Origin: CBDFGN01 sp965247065
Lineage (GTDB): Bacteria; Bacteroidota; Bacteroidia; Cytophagales; Cyclobacteriaceae
Reading direction: 5' to 3'
Assembly (NCBI GenBank): GCA_965247065.1
Contig: CBDFGN010000005.1
Span: 62,001 to 126,000 of the forward strand
Length of the DNA: 64,000 nt
Shown here: one piece after another, positions 49,719 to 59,014 of the stretch
Position numbering within the stretch: the first letter of the stretch is position 1
Layout: the number at the start of each line of letters is the position of its first letter
Notes under the pieces: generated by a model
Databases searched by the model: none
What the model was told of the DNA's origin: nothing
What the model saw: the letters and a program-made list of their open reading frames with translations, nothing else
Made by a program: the position numbers and the translations under genes

Positions 49719-50153
49719 TCACTTTAAACCGGAACTGCCAAAACCGCCATTCCCCCGACCGGATTCGGTCAAAACCTCCACCGCTTCCAAGCTAACAGTT
49801 TCGTGTCTGGAGATCACCATTTGAGCAATACGTTGGCCATCCTCAATGTCGCATTCCTGGTTGCTGTGATTGATAAGCAGAACGTTCACTTCACCCCTGT
49901 AATCAGCATCAATCGTGCCAGGACTATTGAGCACCGTTATTCCATGATTTATTGCCATTCCACTTCGGGGCCTGATTTGGGCTTCGAAACCCTTGGGCAA
50001 TTCCAGGAACAATCCTGTAGGAACCATAGCCCGCTCCCCTGGTTGCAAGGTTCTCGTATCTTCCAGACTTGCCCTGATATCCATCCCGGCGGAATCAGAT
50101 GTTTCGTATTTTGGTAACGGGTGTTTGGATTGATTTATTACTCTTACCTGCAT
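49719..50153 (-). CDS. dut: dUTP diphosphatase
   Basis: A 144-residue trimeric dUTPase that removes dUTP and supplies dUMP for thymidylate. All five family motifs are seen: SDSAGMDIRA (20s), RPRSGMAINHGI near 63-74, NSPGTIDADYRGEV near 77-90, GQRIAQMV near 105-112, and the C-terminal RGNGGFGSSG loop. Length is normal. It lies upstream of the nucleotidyltransferase gene by 10 bp on the same strand. Confidence 0.96.
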   Translation of the reverse strand: MQVRVINQSKHPLPKYETSDSAGMDIRASLEDTRTLQPGERAMVPTGLFLELPKGFEAQIRPRSGMAINHGITVLNSPGTIDADYRGEVNVLLINHSNQECDIEDGQRIAQMVISRHETVSLEAVEVLTESGRGNGGFGSSGLK

Positions 50154-50297
50154 ATTGTCGAGCAGCTACAAAAATCTTTAGTAATCAGTTAATTAAAAAG
50201 CATCTAGTCAAATTATATTCGTCTCGCTGATAACAGTCAATATTTGTACATTATGAAGCCTGAACTTCTTCTATCCGATCAAAAACGAACAACGGGT

Positions 50298-51824
50298 CTA
50301 TTTGTCGGGATATCCATGTTTCCTGCCGCCAGTTGAGCTTTCTATGAATCTTCCTTTTTCTATCCAAACCATCACGCCTATGAAAACGGCCAGAACCAGC
50401 AGATTAAGGGCCGAATCAAACCAGAAGTTTTGAAAATCAATTTGGAAAGACAAATATACCAATATCAATGATGCCAGAAGGTAGGCAAATAAAGGCCTCC
50501 AATTGTATGGCACAGGATATCGTTTCCTACCCCAATAATAGCCCAAGACCGTCATGGAAAGATAACAAAGAACACAGGCCAGACCAGCGCCGAGATAACC
50601 CAGGATTGGAACCAGAGCGATATTAGCTCCCAGCGTTATGGCAGCCCCTATCAAACTGATGTAAACCCCATAGATAGTCTTATCGGTCAACTTAAACCAG
50701 ATTGACAAATTGAGGTATACCCCGAACAACAGCTTTCCCAGAAGTAAAAGAGGCACCACGAATAGGGCTTCACGATATTCAGGTTGGGAAAGGAATAATC
50801 TTCCTAATAGGTCAATATTTATACTGACCCCAACGAAAATAACAAGGCCTACAAGAACAAAATAGTGCATGGTCTGCGCAAAAAGGGAGGGCGATTCTTT
50901 CTCTTGAGCTCTGGAAAAGAAAAATGGTTCACCGGCATAGCGAAACGACTGGATTGCTAGTGACATAAATACGGATAATTTAAAGCATGCCCCGTAAATA
51001 CCAAGCGCGGCCTGGCTTGTCGTGTCTGGATAATAGCTATCAGGAATCAGATCATTAAACAGGATTTTGTCAATTTGATCGTTAACTATTCCGGCAATTC
51101 CTGCCACAAAAATCGGAAACCCGTACCATAACATAGGAGACAGCAAAGATCGATTCAACGAGAGCCTGATCCTAACGAACTCCGGACCCAAAATGACAAA
51201 ATATGAGAGGTTCGCAATCAGGTTGGCCAGGAAAATGTACCCAATTCCCATTGAAGGGTTGTAGATAGCCTCTACCAGCGGCTGTAGATTAGTCAATGAG
51301 GTTCCTTCTGCGATTCGGGGAAACGCAACCAGGAAGAGCAGATTAAGTAAAACGTTTATCAGAATGGAGCCTAAGCGCCCGCTCACGAATCGAATGGGCT
51401 GATTCTTAATTCTGAGCCTGGCAAATGGTATAGCGACGATCGCATCGACTAGAAGTATGGCCGAAATCCACCGCACCACCAGCGCCTGATTCGAATAACC
51501 GAGCCAAGTGGCGAGTTGGGGGGCGTAGAAATAAAGAGTTCCCGAAAGCACCAGGCTGGATATAACCAGACACGTCGCTGCGGTATTATAGGCGTCGTCG
51601 GAGTTTGATTTTGTGGCGAAGCGAAAGAAGGCCGTTTCCATACCGTAGGTGTAGAGAACATTCAGAATGGCCATATAAGCATACAGCTCGCTAACGATAC
51701 CGTAACTTTCGGGTAAAAAAATAGCCGTGTGAATGGGCACCAGAAGGTAATTGACAAAGCGGCCCAGTACGCTGCTCGCCCCATATAGGGCGGTTTGCCC
51801 GGCAAGTTGTTTCAATGAATTCAT
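50298..51824 (-). CDS. Polysaccharide flippase (Wzx/MATE-like)
   Basis: A 508-residue membrane protein with about 14 hydrophobic segments, of the MOP superfamily. It starts MNSLKQLAGQTALYGASSVL and GRFVNYLLVPIHTAIFLPES, typical of polysaccharide biosynthesis flippases, which move lipid-linked oligosaccharides across the inner membrane. No glycosyltransferase cluster is adjacent, so the substrate is unknown. It is 18 bp after the enoyl-CoA hydratase gene and 144 bp before dut; whether this gap contains a promoter could not be decided. Confidence 0.9.
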   Translation of the reverse strand: MNSLKQLAGQTALYGASSVLGRFVNYLLVPIHTAIFLPESYGIVSELYAYMAILNVLYTYGMETAFFRFATKSNSDDAYNTAATCLVISSLVLSGTLYFYAPQLATWLGYSNQALVVRWISAILLVDAIVAIPFARLRIKNQPIRFVSGRLGSILINVLLNLLFLVAFPRIAEGTSLTNLQPLVEAIYNPSMGIGYIFLANLIANLSYFVILGPEFVRIRLSLNRSLLSPMLWYGFPIFVAGIAGIVNDQIDKILFNDLIPDSYYPDTTSQAALGIYGACFKLSVFMSLAIQSFRYAGEPFFFSRAQEKESPSLFAQTMHYFVLVGLVIFVGVSINIDLLGRLFLSQPEYREALFVVPLLLLGKLLFGVYLNLSIWFKLTDKTIYGVYISLIGAAITLGANIALVPILGYLGAGLACVLCYLSMTVLGYYWGRKRYPVPYNWRPLFAYLLASLILVYLSFQIDFQNFWFDSALNLLVLAVFIGVMVWIEKGRFIESSTGGRKHGYPDK

Positions 51825-51842
51825 CTAACCTAGCAGTAAGAT

Positions 51843-52625
51843 TTATTCACCCTTGAAATTGGCCTTGCGCTTTTCCAGGAAGGCACTGGCGCCCTCTTTG
51901 AAATCTTCGGTTTTACAGCATGCCCCAAAATTATTTGCTTCAACTTGATAGCCGTCCTCTTGCTCAAAGACTGCATTTACACTTGCAATTACCCCTCCGA
52001 TAGCTATTGGAGCCTTAGACATAATTTTGACCAAGATCCGCTCACATTTGGGTAGAAGCTGATCATGTTCATCCACGAGGTGATTGACCAGTCCCATTGC
52101 CAAGGCCTCTTGAGCAGGTATGTTGTCCCCAGTCATCATTAATTCCAGCGCCTTTCCCTTTCCTACCAGTTGAGTCAGCCTTTGAGTTCCTCCGAAGCCC
52201 GGAATGATTCCCAGATTCACCTCTGGTTGTCCCAGGACTGCATTGGGGGTGGCAACCCTAATATGACAGGCCATTGCCAATTCGCAACCTCCCCCGAGCG
52301 CATAGCCATTAATCGCCGCTACAATTGGCTTAGGAGAGGACTCCAATAATTGGAGAATTTTCTGACCACGGCCAGACATGTTTCGGCCCTCTACTTCATT
52401 TAGGGTAGAAAATTCTGAAATATCAGCACCGGCCACGAAGGCTTTTTCGCCCTCTCCGGTGATAATTGCCGCCCTTATATCAGGATCATTATAAATGTCC
52501 TGTACCGCATCTGACAATTCGGCTATCGTTTGTTGATTCAGCGCATTGAGGCTTTGGGGTCGGTTAATGGTAATCAGACAGATTCCATTACTGATTCCTA
52601 GCCTCAAATTCTGGTAAGAACTCAT
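51843..52625 (-). CDS. Enoyl-CoA hydratase/isomerase family protein
   Basis: A 260-residue crotonase-fold enzyme. The oxyanion-hole and catalytic segments are present: AFVAGADISEFS near 67-78, NGYALGGGCELAMACHIRVA near 104-123 with the first catalytic Glu, and GQPEVNLGIIPGFGGTQRLT near 133-152 with the second. Both glutamates support hydratase activity on short-chain enoyl-CoA. The C-terminal helix (SAFLEKRKANFKG) is complete. It is the first gene of the long minus-strand run. Confidence 0.93.
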   Translation of the reverse strand: MSSYQNLRLGISNGICLITINRPQSLNALNQQTIAELSDAVQDIYNDPDIRAAIITGEGEKAFVAGADISEFSTLNEVEGRNMSGRGQKILQLLESSPKPIVAAINGYALGGGCELAMACHIRVATPNAVLGQPEVNLGIIPGFGGTQRLTQLVGKGKALELMMTGDNIPAQEALAMGLVNHLVDEHDQLLPKCERILVKIMSKAPIAIGGVIASVNAVFEQEDGYQVEANNFGACCKTEDFKEGASAFLEKRKANFKGE

Positions 52626-53551
52626 TTCTTGGTCGTTTGATTAAGTAAGGGTAAAGAAAGCAAAAACAGTCAACAGTCAACAACAATATTGTTAAGCAGT
52701 TTGATTGAAATTAGCTGAGATGGAGGTAGATTAGAAATTTGAGCAATGACCGAAATAAATAAATTAGCGAAACAACTTTCATACTAATCTGGATTCTTAA
52801 ATTGAATCACCCCTCTTCCTTCGTACTCATTCTTTGAGAGTGGAGCGGGGACTAGCCTGGGGGCATTGGCGCTTATGCTGATCAGCATTCCGCCCGCCCG
52901 GCCATTAGCCGCGCGCCTTCCAGGGCTCTTTGCAGCTGTTTTGTTAGGAGCCACCGTTCTAGAGATCTTTGCCGGCTTTCAGGTGAAGCCAATGACATCG
53001 CCATTGTCGTTCTACCCGTATCCCGCACTCGTAGCCCCACTGGGCGGCTGGATTTGGACACTGTTGAGAGACTGAGGTTTGCCGAGCTCGATGGGCTGAC
53101 GAAAGGCAGAAGCATGTCGCTGGAGGAGGCTAAGAATGCATGAATGCAAAATGTCAGAATAACGCCGACAAAGGGTACCTAAAACGACCTGGACTCCTTA
53201 CAATGAATACATTTTTCTCGATTCAGGCCACTAAGCCGAAGGTTTGCAAGTAGAATTTCTTGACCGATTGCAGATACTCCGCCTTTTTAGCAAATTAGGT
53301 TATGTTAAGACCGAGTTCGAAGATCAGACTATCCGAGAACTCCTACTTGGCAGTCAAGCGCGAATCCGAGTTCAACTATCGGCTGTCCATGAGCAGCATC
53401 ATCTCGATCAGGCCATCGCAGCATTCTCAGAGGTTGGGAAAGAATTGGGAGTATTGACCAAATGATTCAATGGGTGGATGAAAGAATTAGGATTGGCCGA
53501 TGGCTCCGCTGCTAGCTCCTATCCTAATATCTACCCCCCGATCTGCGATTG
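52626..53551. other. Gene-poor region with decayed coding scraps
   Basis: About 900 bp between the hydratase and cdaA genes. A GC-richer patch (about 52860-53140) carries a 69-codon open frame at 52866-53075 (MALMLISIPPARPLAARLPG, hydrophobic) and, in another phase, GEANDIAIVVLPVSRTRSPT through to MSLEEAKNA at about 52982-53148. Neither is a recognised family. A piece of kbl lies at 53349-53465. The phase changes and base composition suggest relics of former genes, perhaps acquired ones. Confidence 0.45.
53349..53465 (+). pseudogene. C-terminal remnant of 2-amino-3-ketobutyrate CoA ligase
   Basis: The last 38 codons of a plus-strand frame read GSQARIRVQLSAVHEQHHLD and QAIAAFSEVGKELGVLTK before TGA. 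This matches the extreme C-terminus of Kbl (E. coli KGQARIRTQMSAAHTPEQ..., then VEAFTRIGKQLGV). The frame upstream (from about 53244) is not Kbl-like and the rest of the about 400-residue enzyme is absent. It is a deletion relic, not a functional gene. Confidence 0.7.
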
Positions 53552-54433
53552 CTACCCCGGTTGGGTCTTGGTCAGCGGTAATTCATCGGGGGCGGGAATA
53601 ACGTTTTCCTCTTCAACCTGCTCGGTTATGGGATCCAGTGACTCCTCGGCAAAGTATTCGCCTATCTTCCGTCTTATTTCTTGTGACGACAAATTGTGGA
53701 CTATTTGTCCATTGCGGGCAACAGAGGTTTTGCTGGTTTCTTCGGATACGACCAATACCAGCGTGTCGGTCACTTCAGACATTCCAACAGCCGCACGGTG
53801 TCGCAAACCGAATTGGGCTGGAAGGTTTTCATTTTCAGACAAGGGTAGGATGCAGCGAGCCGCCTTAACTCTGCCTTCATATACGATTGCAGCACCATCA
53901 TGAAGGGGGCTCTGTTTATTAAATATTGCTAGCAAGAGACGCTTGGATATCTCGGCATTCAAGATATCGCCGGATTCGGCATAAAATTTCAACGGCGAAT
54001 TTTTGGAGAACACGATCAGGGCTCCGGTGTTTGAGCCCCCCAAACTTCTGACTGCTTCAATAATGGAAGAAAGATCAAAATCGAGATGGCTGTCGCGACC
54101 CCAATTGAAACTCTTGAGAATAGTCTCCCTGTTGAAGGTGGTAGATTTTCCAATCATCAGAAGGAATTTTCTGATCTCTTGCTGGAACAAGATTATTACG
54201 GCCAGCACCCCGACTCCCATGAATTGACCCAGAATAGCCGAGAATAATTCCATCCCCGAGGCGTTGGTGACCAGGAAAAGGAGATACAGGGAGAGGAAAC
54301 CCAAAAAGATCCGGACTGCGACGCTTCCCTTCATGAGCTTGTAAACCTGATACAATAAGAAACTCACCAGGGCAATATCAATAAGATCCACCCAGCCGAC
54401 ATTAAGAAAACCGACTTTGAAAAGAAATATCAA
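53552..54433 (-). CDS. cdaA: Diadenylate cyclase CdaA
   Basis: A 293-residue membrane enzyme that makes cyclic di-AMP from two ATP. Three N-terminal membrane helices (about 15-95) are followed by the DisA_N cyclase domain with both catalytic motifs: DGA in SPLHDGAAIVYEG near residue 180 and RHR in QFGLRHRAAVGMSE near 210, plus GALIVFSKNSPLKF near 133. The C-terminal tail is acidic. It overlaps the folP stop side by 4 bp (folP precedes it on the minus strand). The cdaA-folP pairing is common in Bacteroidota. Confidence 0.95.
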   Translation of the reverse strand: MIFLFKVGFLNVGWVDLIDIALVSFLLYQVYKLMKGSVAVRIFLGFLSLYLLFLVTNASGMELFSAILGQFMGVGVLAVIILFQQEIRKFLLMIGKSTTFNRETILKSFNWGRDSHLDFDLSSIIEAVRSLGGSNTGALIVFSKNSPLKFYAESGDILNAEISKRLLLAIFNKQSPLHDGAAIVYEGRVKAARCILPLSENENLPAQFGLRHRAAVGMSEVTDTLVLVVSEETSKTSVARNGQIVHNLSSQEIRRKIGEYFAEESLDPITEQVEEENVIPAPDELPLTKTQPG

Positions 54434-55284
54434 GGGTACGTAAGCTTATGAAGTTTAATTGCCTCCTTAGCCTCCTTTACGTCATGAACTCTTAAGATTG
54501 AAGCCCCATTTAATAGAGCCATGGTGTTAGCTACGGTCGTGCCATTTAAGGCCGATTCCGCAGTTCCACCCAGGCTTTTGTAAATGGTTGATTTCCTGCT
54601 CATTCCAACTAATATCGGCCGTTCCAAAGCCTTAAAATAGCTCAAATTTCTGAGTATCTCATAATTCTGATCTACCGTTTTGGCAAACCCAATTCCCGGA
54701 TCTACTATAATGTCATTAACTCCCTTTGCCTCCAGTTGGTTTATTCCCTCCTGTAAAAAACTTGTAATTTCGACCATCAAGTTCCGATATTTGGTCATAC
54801 CCTGCATATCAGAGGGACTGCCACGCATGTGCATCAAAATGTAAGGCACATTAAATTCGGATACGGTTTCGAACATGCGTGAATCCGCCTGTCCGCCGGA
54901 AATATCATTTACCATAACGGCTCCTGCGTTAAGAGCCTCACGCACTACCGCCGACCTATATGAGTCAATAGAGATGCGGATGCCCGTGAAATTCTGAACC
55001 GCCTCCCTAATTGCCGGTATCACTCTTTTTGTTTCGTCCTCGATCGAGATCTCTTTGGCCCCGGGGCGCGATGAGACTCCTCCAAAATCAATGATTGATG
55101 CGCCCTCATCAAGCATGGCCTCAATCCTTTTTTGTATTTGAGATTCGGTGGTGTAGCGACCTCCGTCATAGAATGAATCTGGAGTCAGGTTAAGAATCCC
55201 CATTGCGATGGGGGTGCTCAAGTCCAGAATTTTTCCACTGAGATTGAGGGTATTCTTTGGGTAAAATAATTTATCTTTCGGCAC
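54430..55284 (-). CDS. folP: Dihydropteroate synthase
   Basis: A 284-residue folate enzyme condensing p-aminobenzoate with hydroxymethyl-dihydropterin diphosphate. Signatures: MGILNLTPDSFYDGGRY near 28-44, DFGGVSSRPGAKEIS near 66-80, ISIDSYRSAVVREAL, VNDISGGQAD, IVDPGIGFAKTVDQNYEIL near 190, and the C-terminal RVHDVKEAKEA. It overlaps cdaA by 4 bp and is divergent from the DUF1599 gene. Target of sulfonamide drugs in other bacteria. Confidence 0.96.
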   Translation of the reverse strand: MPKDKLFYPKNTLNLSGKILDLSTPIAMGILNLTPDSFYDGGRYTTESQIQKRIEAMLDEGASIIDFGGVSSRPGAKEISIEDETKRVIPAIREAVQNFTGIRISIDSYRSAVVREALNAGAVMVNDISGGQADSRMFETVSEFNVPYILMHMRGSPSDMQGMTKYRNLMVEITSFLQEGINQLEAKGVNDIIVDPGIGFAKTVDQNYEILRNLSYFKALERPILVGMSRKSTIYKSLGGTAESALNGTTVANTMALLNGASILRVHDVKEAKEAIKLHKLTYP

Positions 55285-55322
55285 TAAAATGTTTCCTCAA
55301 AAATATAATAAACAAACGGATT

Positions 55323-55883
55323 TTGAACCAGCAAACCGTTGAGCAATATGCTCGAATAATTGAGGAATGCAAAGAAGTTTTTCGCAAGAAAACAGAAGAT
55401 TACGGCACCGCTTGGAGAGTGCTTCGTTTGCCCTCTATAACGGATCAAATACTAATCAAAGCCCAAAGAATTCGTTCTATTCAAGAGAAGGGGACTCGTA
55501 GAGTTGAGGATAGTATCAGTCAGGAGTTTGTCGGAATTGTAAACTATTGTCTGATCGCCATGATGCAGATGTCTCTTTCTGATGAGGATCAAATGGAGTT
55601 AGAATACTCCGCCTTAGAGCCGCTTTATGTTCGGCTGGTGGCTGAAACGCAGGTATTGCTTCAAGACAAGAACCATGATTACGATGAGGCGTGGCGGAAT
55701 ATGAGGATTAGTTCCATCACCGACATAATCCTTATGAAATTGTTACGTGTAAAACAAATTGAGGATAACCAGGGACGTACCTTGATTTCTGAGGGAATAA
55801 AGGCGAATTATCAGGATATAATCAACTATTCCGTGTTTGCGTTGATCAAATTACAAGAAACTGTCAATGAAAACCTTAAATGA
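55323..55883 (+). CDS. DUF1599 family protein
   Basis: A soluble protein of about 186 residues made of two tandem copies of a about 80-residue unit, each starting with an all-helical pattern: KEVFRKKTEDYGTAWRVLRL / PSITDQILIKAQRIRSIQE and TQVLLQDKNHDYDEAWRNMR / ISSITDIILMKLLRVKQIED. This duplicated arrangement is DUF1599, a Bacteroidota family of unknown function. TTG 55323 is chosen because it starts at the first repeat; an earlier start at 55257 would overlap the divergent folP start. The last codons overlap the next gene by 17 bp. Confidence 0.82.
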   Translation: MNQQTVEQYARIIEECKEVFRKKTEDYGTAWRVLRLPSITDQILIKAQRIRSIQEKGTRRVEDSISQEFVGIVNYCLIAMMQMSLSDEDQMELEYSALEPLYVRLVAETQVLLQDKNHDYDEAWRNMRISSITDIILMKLLRVKQIEDNQGRTLISEGIKANYQDIINYSVFALIKLQETVNENLK

Positions 55884-56964
55884 TATTGCCAGATACCTTG
55901 TTGGGACGTTGTTCATTTTTTCCGGCCTGATCAAATTGAATGATCCGGTAGGGACTGCTATAAAACTTGAGGAGTATTTTGATGTCTTTTCCTCTGATTT
56001 TGCCACTTTCTTTCATTATTTCATTCCCGCCGCTTTATTCCTATCGGTTTTCCTGAGTGTCCTTGAGGTAGTTCTGGGCGTCGCGCTTTGGCTCAAATAT
56101 CGCGTTAAATTTGCTGCCTGGGCCCTGCTGCTAATCATTATTTTCTTTACTTTTCTGACGTTCTATTCGGCCTATTTTAACAAGGTTACCGATTGCGGTT
56201 GTTTCGGAGACGCTATAAAGCTCACCCCTTGGGAATCCTTCATCAAAGATCTGGTCCTGCTCGGTCTGATAATAATTTTGTTCCTTAATCGGTTAAATAT
56301 GGACGTTAGACGGTCAAAACTGAACGATCTGGTGATGGGCAGCACTTTGGTAATTTGTATTGTGCTGGCCATTTATGCCATTCAACATCTTCCTTTTATT
56401 GATTTCAGATCATACAAAGTGGGAGCTGATATTCCCAGGTTAATGCTGCCGTCAGAAGAGCTGAAATACAAGTACGTCATGACGAAGGATGGAGAGATCT
56501 TTGAGTTTGATCGATATCCTTCCGAGGATGGTTATGAATTCAAAGAAATGATTCTTCTAAATCCAGAGGCTCAGCCTAAGATCACCGATTACAGTGTATG
56601 GAATGACGATGGCGATTATACTGAGGAGACTTTCAATGGGAGGAAATTGTTGATCATTATTCATAACGTCGAAAAGACCCACCGGCCGAGTATGGTCCAG
56701 CTGAACAATTTAATTCAGAATCTGGGCAGTAACCAGGTTAGGCCAACAGTTTTGACATCTTCCGATGCCCGCTCATTTGAGGAGTTCCGACACCATGTTC
56801 AATTGGCCGTTCCCTATTACTTCGCCGATGCCACTGTGCTAAAGACCATTATCCGATCCAATTCGGGCCTTGTGCTGATGGACCAAGGAATAGTAAAAGG
56901 CAAATGGCACCATAACGACGTGCCCTCAGTAGCCGATATTAATGAATTATTGACACCAGGATAG
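55867..56964 (+). CDS. DoxX/MauE-like membrane protein, BT_3928 family
   Basis: A 365-residue inner-membrane protein. Four to five hydrophobic segments make a DoxX/MauE-like unit (about 5-150; RYLVGTLFIFSGLIKLNDPV), with a DCGCFGD motif near residue 112 between segments. The C-terminal half (about 185-365) is soluble and looks like a thioredoxin-fold domain (GRKLLIIIHNVEKTHRPSMV, NSGLVLMDQGIVKGKWHHND). The family is found next to DUF1599 in Bacteroidota. A redox or quinone-linked role is inferred from DoxX/MauE relatives; no direct evidence here. It overlaps the DUF1599 gene and precedes aroK by 14 bp. Confidence 0.85.
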   Translation: MKTLNDIARYLVGTLFIFSGLIKLNDPVGTAIKLEEYFDVFSSDFATFFHYFIPAALFLSVFLSVLEVVLGVALWLKYRVKFAAWALLLIIIFFTFLTFYSAYFNKVTDCGCFGDAIKLTPWESFIKDLVLLGLIIILFLNRLNMDVRRSKLNDLVMGSTLVICIVLAIYAIQHLPFIDFRSYKVGADIPRLMLPSEELKYKYVMTKDGEIFEFDRYPSEDGYEFKEMILLNPEAQPKITDYSVWNDDGDYTEETFNGRKLLIIIHNVEKTHRPSMVQLNNLIQNLGSNQVRPTVLTSSDARSFEEFRHHVQLAVPYYFADATVLKTIIRSNSGLVLMDQGIVKGKWHHNDVPSVADINELLTPG

Positions 56965-56978
56965 CCCCTGAATCATTC

Positions 56979-57491
56979 ATGAAAGTATTCCTTATCGGAA
57001 TGCCCGGTTCGGGCAAGACTACCCTGGGAACCCAGTTGGCCACCCGGTTGAATCTAATCTTTATTGAGCTGGATAAAAAGATCACCAAAGGGGAACGACT
57101 CCCAATAAAGGATATTTTTATTCAAAAGGGCGAGGATTATTTCAGGTCACTTGAAGCTCGAAGGCTCAGAGAGCTCTCACACTCTCATGAGTCGTTCATA
57201 ATGTCGTGTGGAGGTGGTACCCCCTGTTTTGAAGGAAATATGGATTTTATAAATGAAACCGGTCTTAGTATTTTCCTCAACGTTTCATACAAGGAATTGG
57301 CGGATCGGTTGAAAAAGGCCCCGCGGTCCGTCAGACCTCTGATCAAAGATCTGAAAGATGATAATCTTGCGCAAGAGCTGAAAAGGAAATTCGGATACCG
57401 AGTACCTACCTATAAAAGAGCTCTGATGGAAATTGAGGATGATACGCTATCGGTGGACAAGCTTTCTCGAATGATAGCGAAGCAGATCTAA
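56979..57491 (+). CDS. aroK: Shikimate kinase
   Basis: A 170-residue P-loop kinase that phosphorylates shikimate in chorismate biosynthesis. Walker A is GMPGSGKTTLG (8-18), the shikimate-contact Asp/Glu segment is IFIELDKKITKGERLPIKDI near 30-49, the GGG loop is SCGGGTPCF near 76-84, and the lid Arg is in APRSVRPLIKDL near 113-124. It ends 4 bp inside the convergent FadL-like gene. In many relatives a triose-phosphate isomerase gene stands near this place; here it does not. Confidence 0.94.
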   Translation: MKVFLIGMPGSGKTTLGTQLATRLNLIFIELDKKITKGERLPIKDIFIQKGEDYFRSLEARRLRELSHSHESFIMSCGGGTPCFEGNMDFINETGLSIFLNVSYKELADRLKKAPRSVRPLIKDLKDDNLAQELKRKFGYRVPTYKRALMEIEDDTLSVDKLSRMIAKQI

Positions 57492-58999
57492 AAACGAAAT
57501 CCGGCTGTTAAGGCCAGGTTGGTGTTCTGATTTAGAACGCCGATAACAGGTGCTGGTGAATTGGAGGTGCTGTACGGAATGTGCAGGCTGTTCCACCAAC
57601 CATGAGTTATGGCCAGGTCTACAAAAACATTCTTTTTCCTCCAACCGGCCCCTCCCGTTATAGCATTTCGACTCCGGTCTATCTCCTGGATTCGATAGGG
57701 ATCACCCTGCAGCGAGTACCCAAGCCGCAGCAGGAATGGTTGTACGCGATATTCTCCACCGATCCTAAGATTGGTGACGGACGTGTATAGATTTTTAATG
57801 GCAGCATTATCACCCTCGACCGGCGGAATGCCATTGGACGAAAGGCTCGAGCTTCCGTAATCGAGGAATTCCACGTCAGCACTAACGAATCCTTTCTTCC
57901 CAAGAAAAAAGGCAGCTCCGGCATTAATACGCAAAGGAGTTTTAAGATCATAATCTGCTACCAGGAGATCTCCAAAGGTAGTATCCTGGGTTAGGACAAT
58001 GTCGTCTGGTTGGAAGTAAAAATTATTATAATCGGTGAAGAAATCGAATGTGCTCTCGTCGTTGATTTGGTACCAGGTGGGAGTAATAACTGAAGCCCCT
58101 AATCGTACCATGTCGTTCAGCCTGTAAATCAAGCCGAATGTCCCGGTGAACCCAATTCCATCCAGTTTGAGTTCCTCACGTAGGATCATTTCATTTAGAA
58201 TCACCGGGTCATCGGGAAATTCAGGGTCGAAATAATCTGATTCCCTAAAAGTGCTTTCGTATTCGTAGTTGAGCGTATTGAGTCCGATACCTCCTCCGAA
58301 ATAGAACCGATCCTCGAGATTTCCGCCTGCCGAAAGGGTCAATTGGTATTGAGATCCCTTGGTGGTAACAGTTTCGTCCTGAATGGGAAATCCTGTGATG
58401 AAAGAATCGTACTGGTAAGGATCGTTGTTGAAGGGATTGATCACATAGTGGACATAAGCGGCTTCGGTAAGTCCCCCGAGGTCCGTGGGTGCTATACCTT
58501 CAGAATCTTCGATAAAGAAATCGATTATTGAATTGTCAAAATTCTCAACAGAGTAGGTGAATTGTTGGTGGAAGTTATTGATCCGATTGAAACTTAACCC
58601 AATGGCTCCACCTTTCCACTTGCTCGCGCTGATATCGCTTTTGGAAAGATCATAGACAAACCCCAAATTGTTGAAATTGGCTCGCGTATTATTATCGAAT
58701 GACTCCATTTCAAAATAGGAGGTTTTGGAGTTGTAAATATTCACGGCTGGTGTAAAGCTGACCTCGGATTTATTGAAGAATCCCAGGCCCGCCGGATTGG
58801 TCATGATGTTGCTTATGTCCCCCCCTAAGGCGATCTGAGCTCCACCAATACCCTGTATCCTGGCACTTCCTCCGTAGGTGGTTTGGCTAAATAATAGAGC
58901 CTCGTTGAAGAACCCCAGAGCACTCTCAACCTGGGCTTCAACCTGGCTAATGGACAAAGCGGTTGCAGTGCTTATCAGAATAAGCAGATGTAATCGCAT
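57488..58999 (-). CDS. FadL/OmpP1-like outer-membrane protein
   Basis: A 503-residue beta-barrel protein: signal peptide (about 1-22, ending VEAQ), then ALLFSQTTYGGSARIQGIGG and AQIALGGDISNIMTNPAGLG, the N-terminal hatch motif with NPAGLG typical of the OmpP1/FadL/TodX family. Many alternating amphipathic strands follow and the C-terminus is an aromatic-ended strand (LALTAGFRF). Family members admit hydrophobic compounds through the outer membrane; cargo unknown. It converges with aroK (4 bp overlap) and lies 15 bp after the Ser/Tyr-rich gene, probably in the same transcript. Confidence 0.88.
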   Translation of the reverse strand: MRLHLLILISTATALSISQVEAQVESALGFFNEALLFSQTTYGGSARIQGIGGAQIALGGDISNIMTNPAGLGFFNKSEVSFTPAVNIYNSKTSYFEMESFDNNTRANFNNLGFVYDLSKSDISASKWKGGAIGLSFNRINNFHQQFTYSVENFDNSIIDFFIEDSEGIAPTDLGGLTEAAYVHYVINPFNNDPYQYDSFITGFPIQDETVTTKGSQYQLTLSAGGNLEDRFYFGGGIGLNTLNYEYESTFRESDYFDPEFPDDPVILNEMILREELKLDGIGFTGTFGLIYRLNDMVRLGASVITPTWYQINDESTFDFFTDYNNFYFQPDDIVLTQDTTFGDLLVADYDLKTPLRINAGAAFFLGKKGFVSADVEFLDYGSSSLSSNGIPPVEGDNAAIKNLYTSVTNLRIGGEYRVQPFLLRLGYSLQGDPYRIQEIDRSRNAITGGAGWRKKNVFVDLAITHGWWNSLHIPYSTSNSPAPVIGVLNQNTNLALTAGFRF

Positions 59000-59014
59000 G
59001 TTACCGATTTTAAG

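Noticed and set aside
50253..50336. 27-codon plus-strand frame starting MKPELLLSDQK
   Set aside because: Short, overlaps the 3' end of the flippase gene, and shows no conserved feature.
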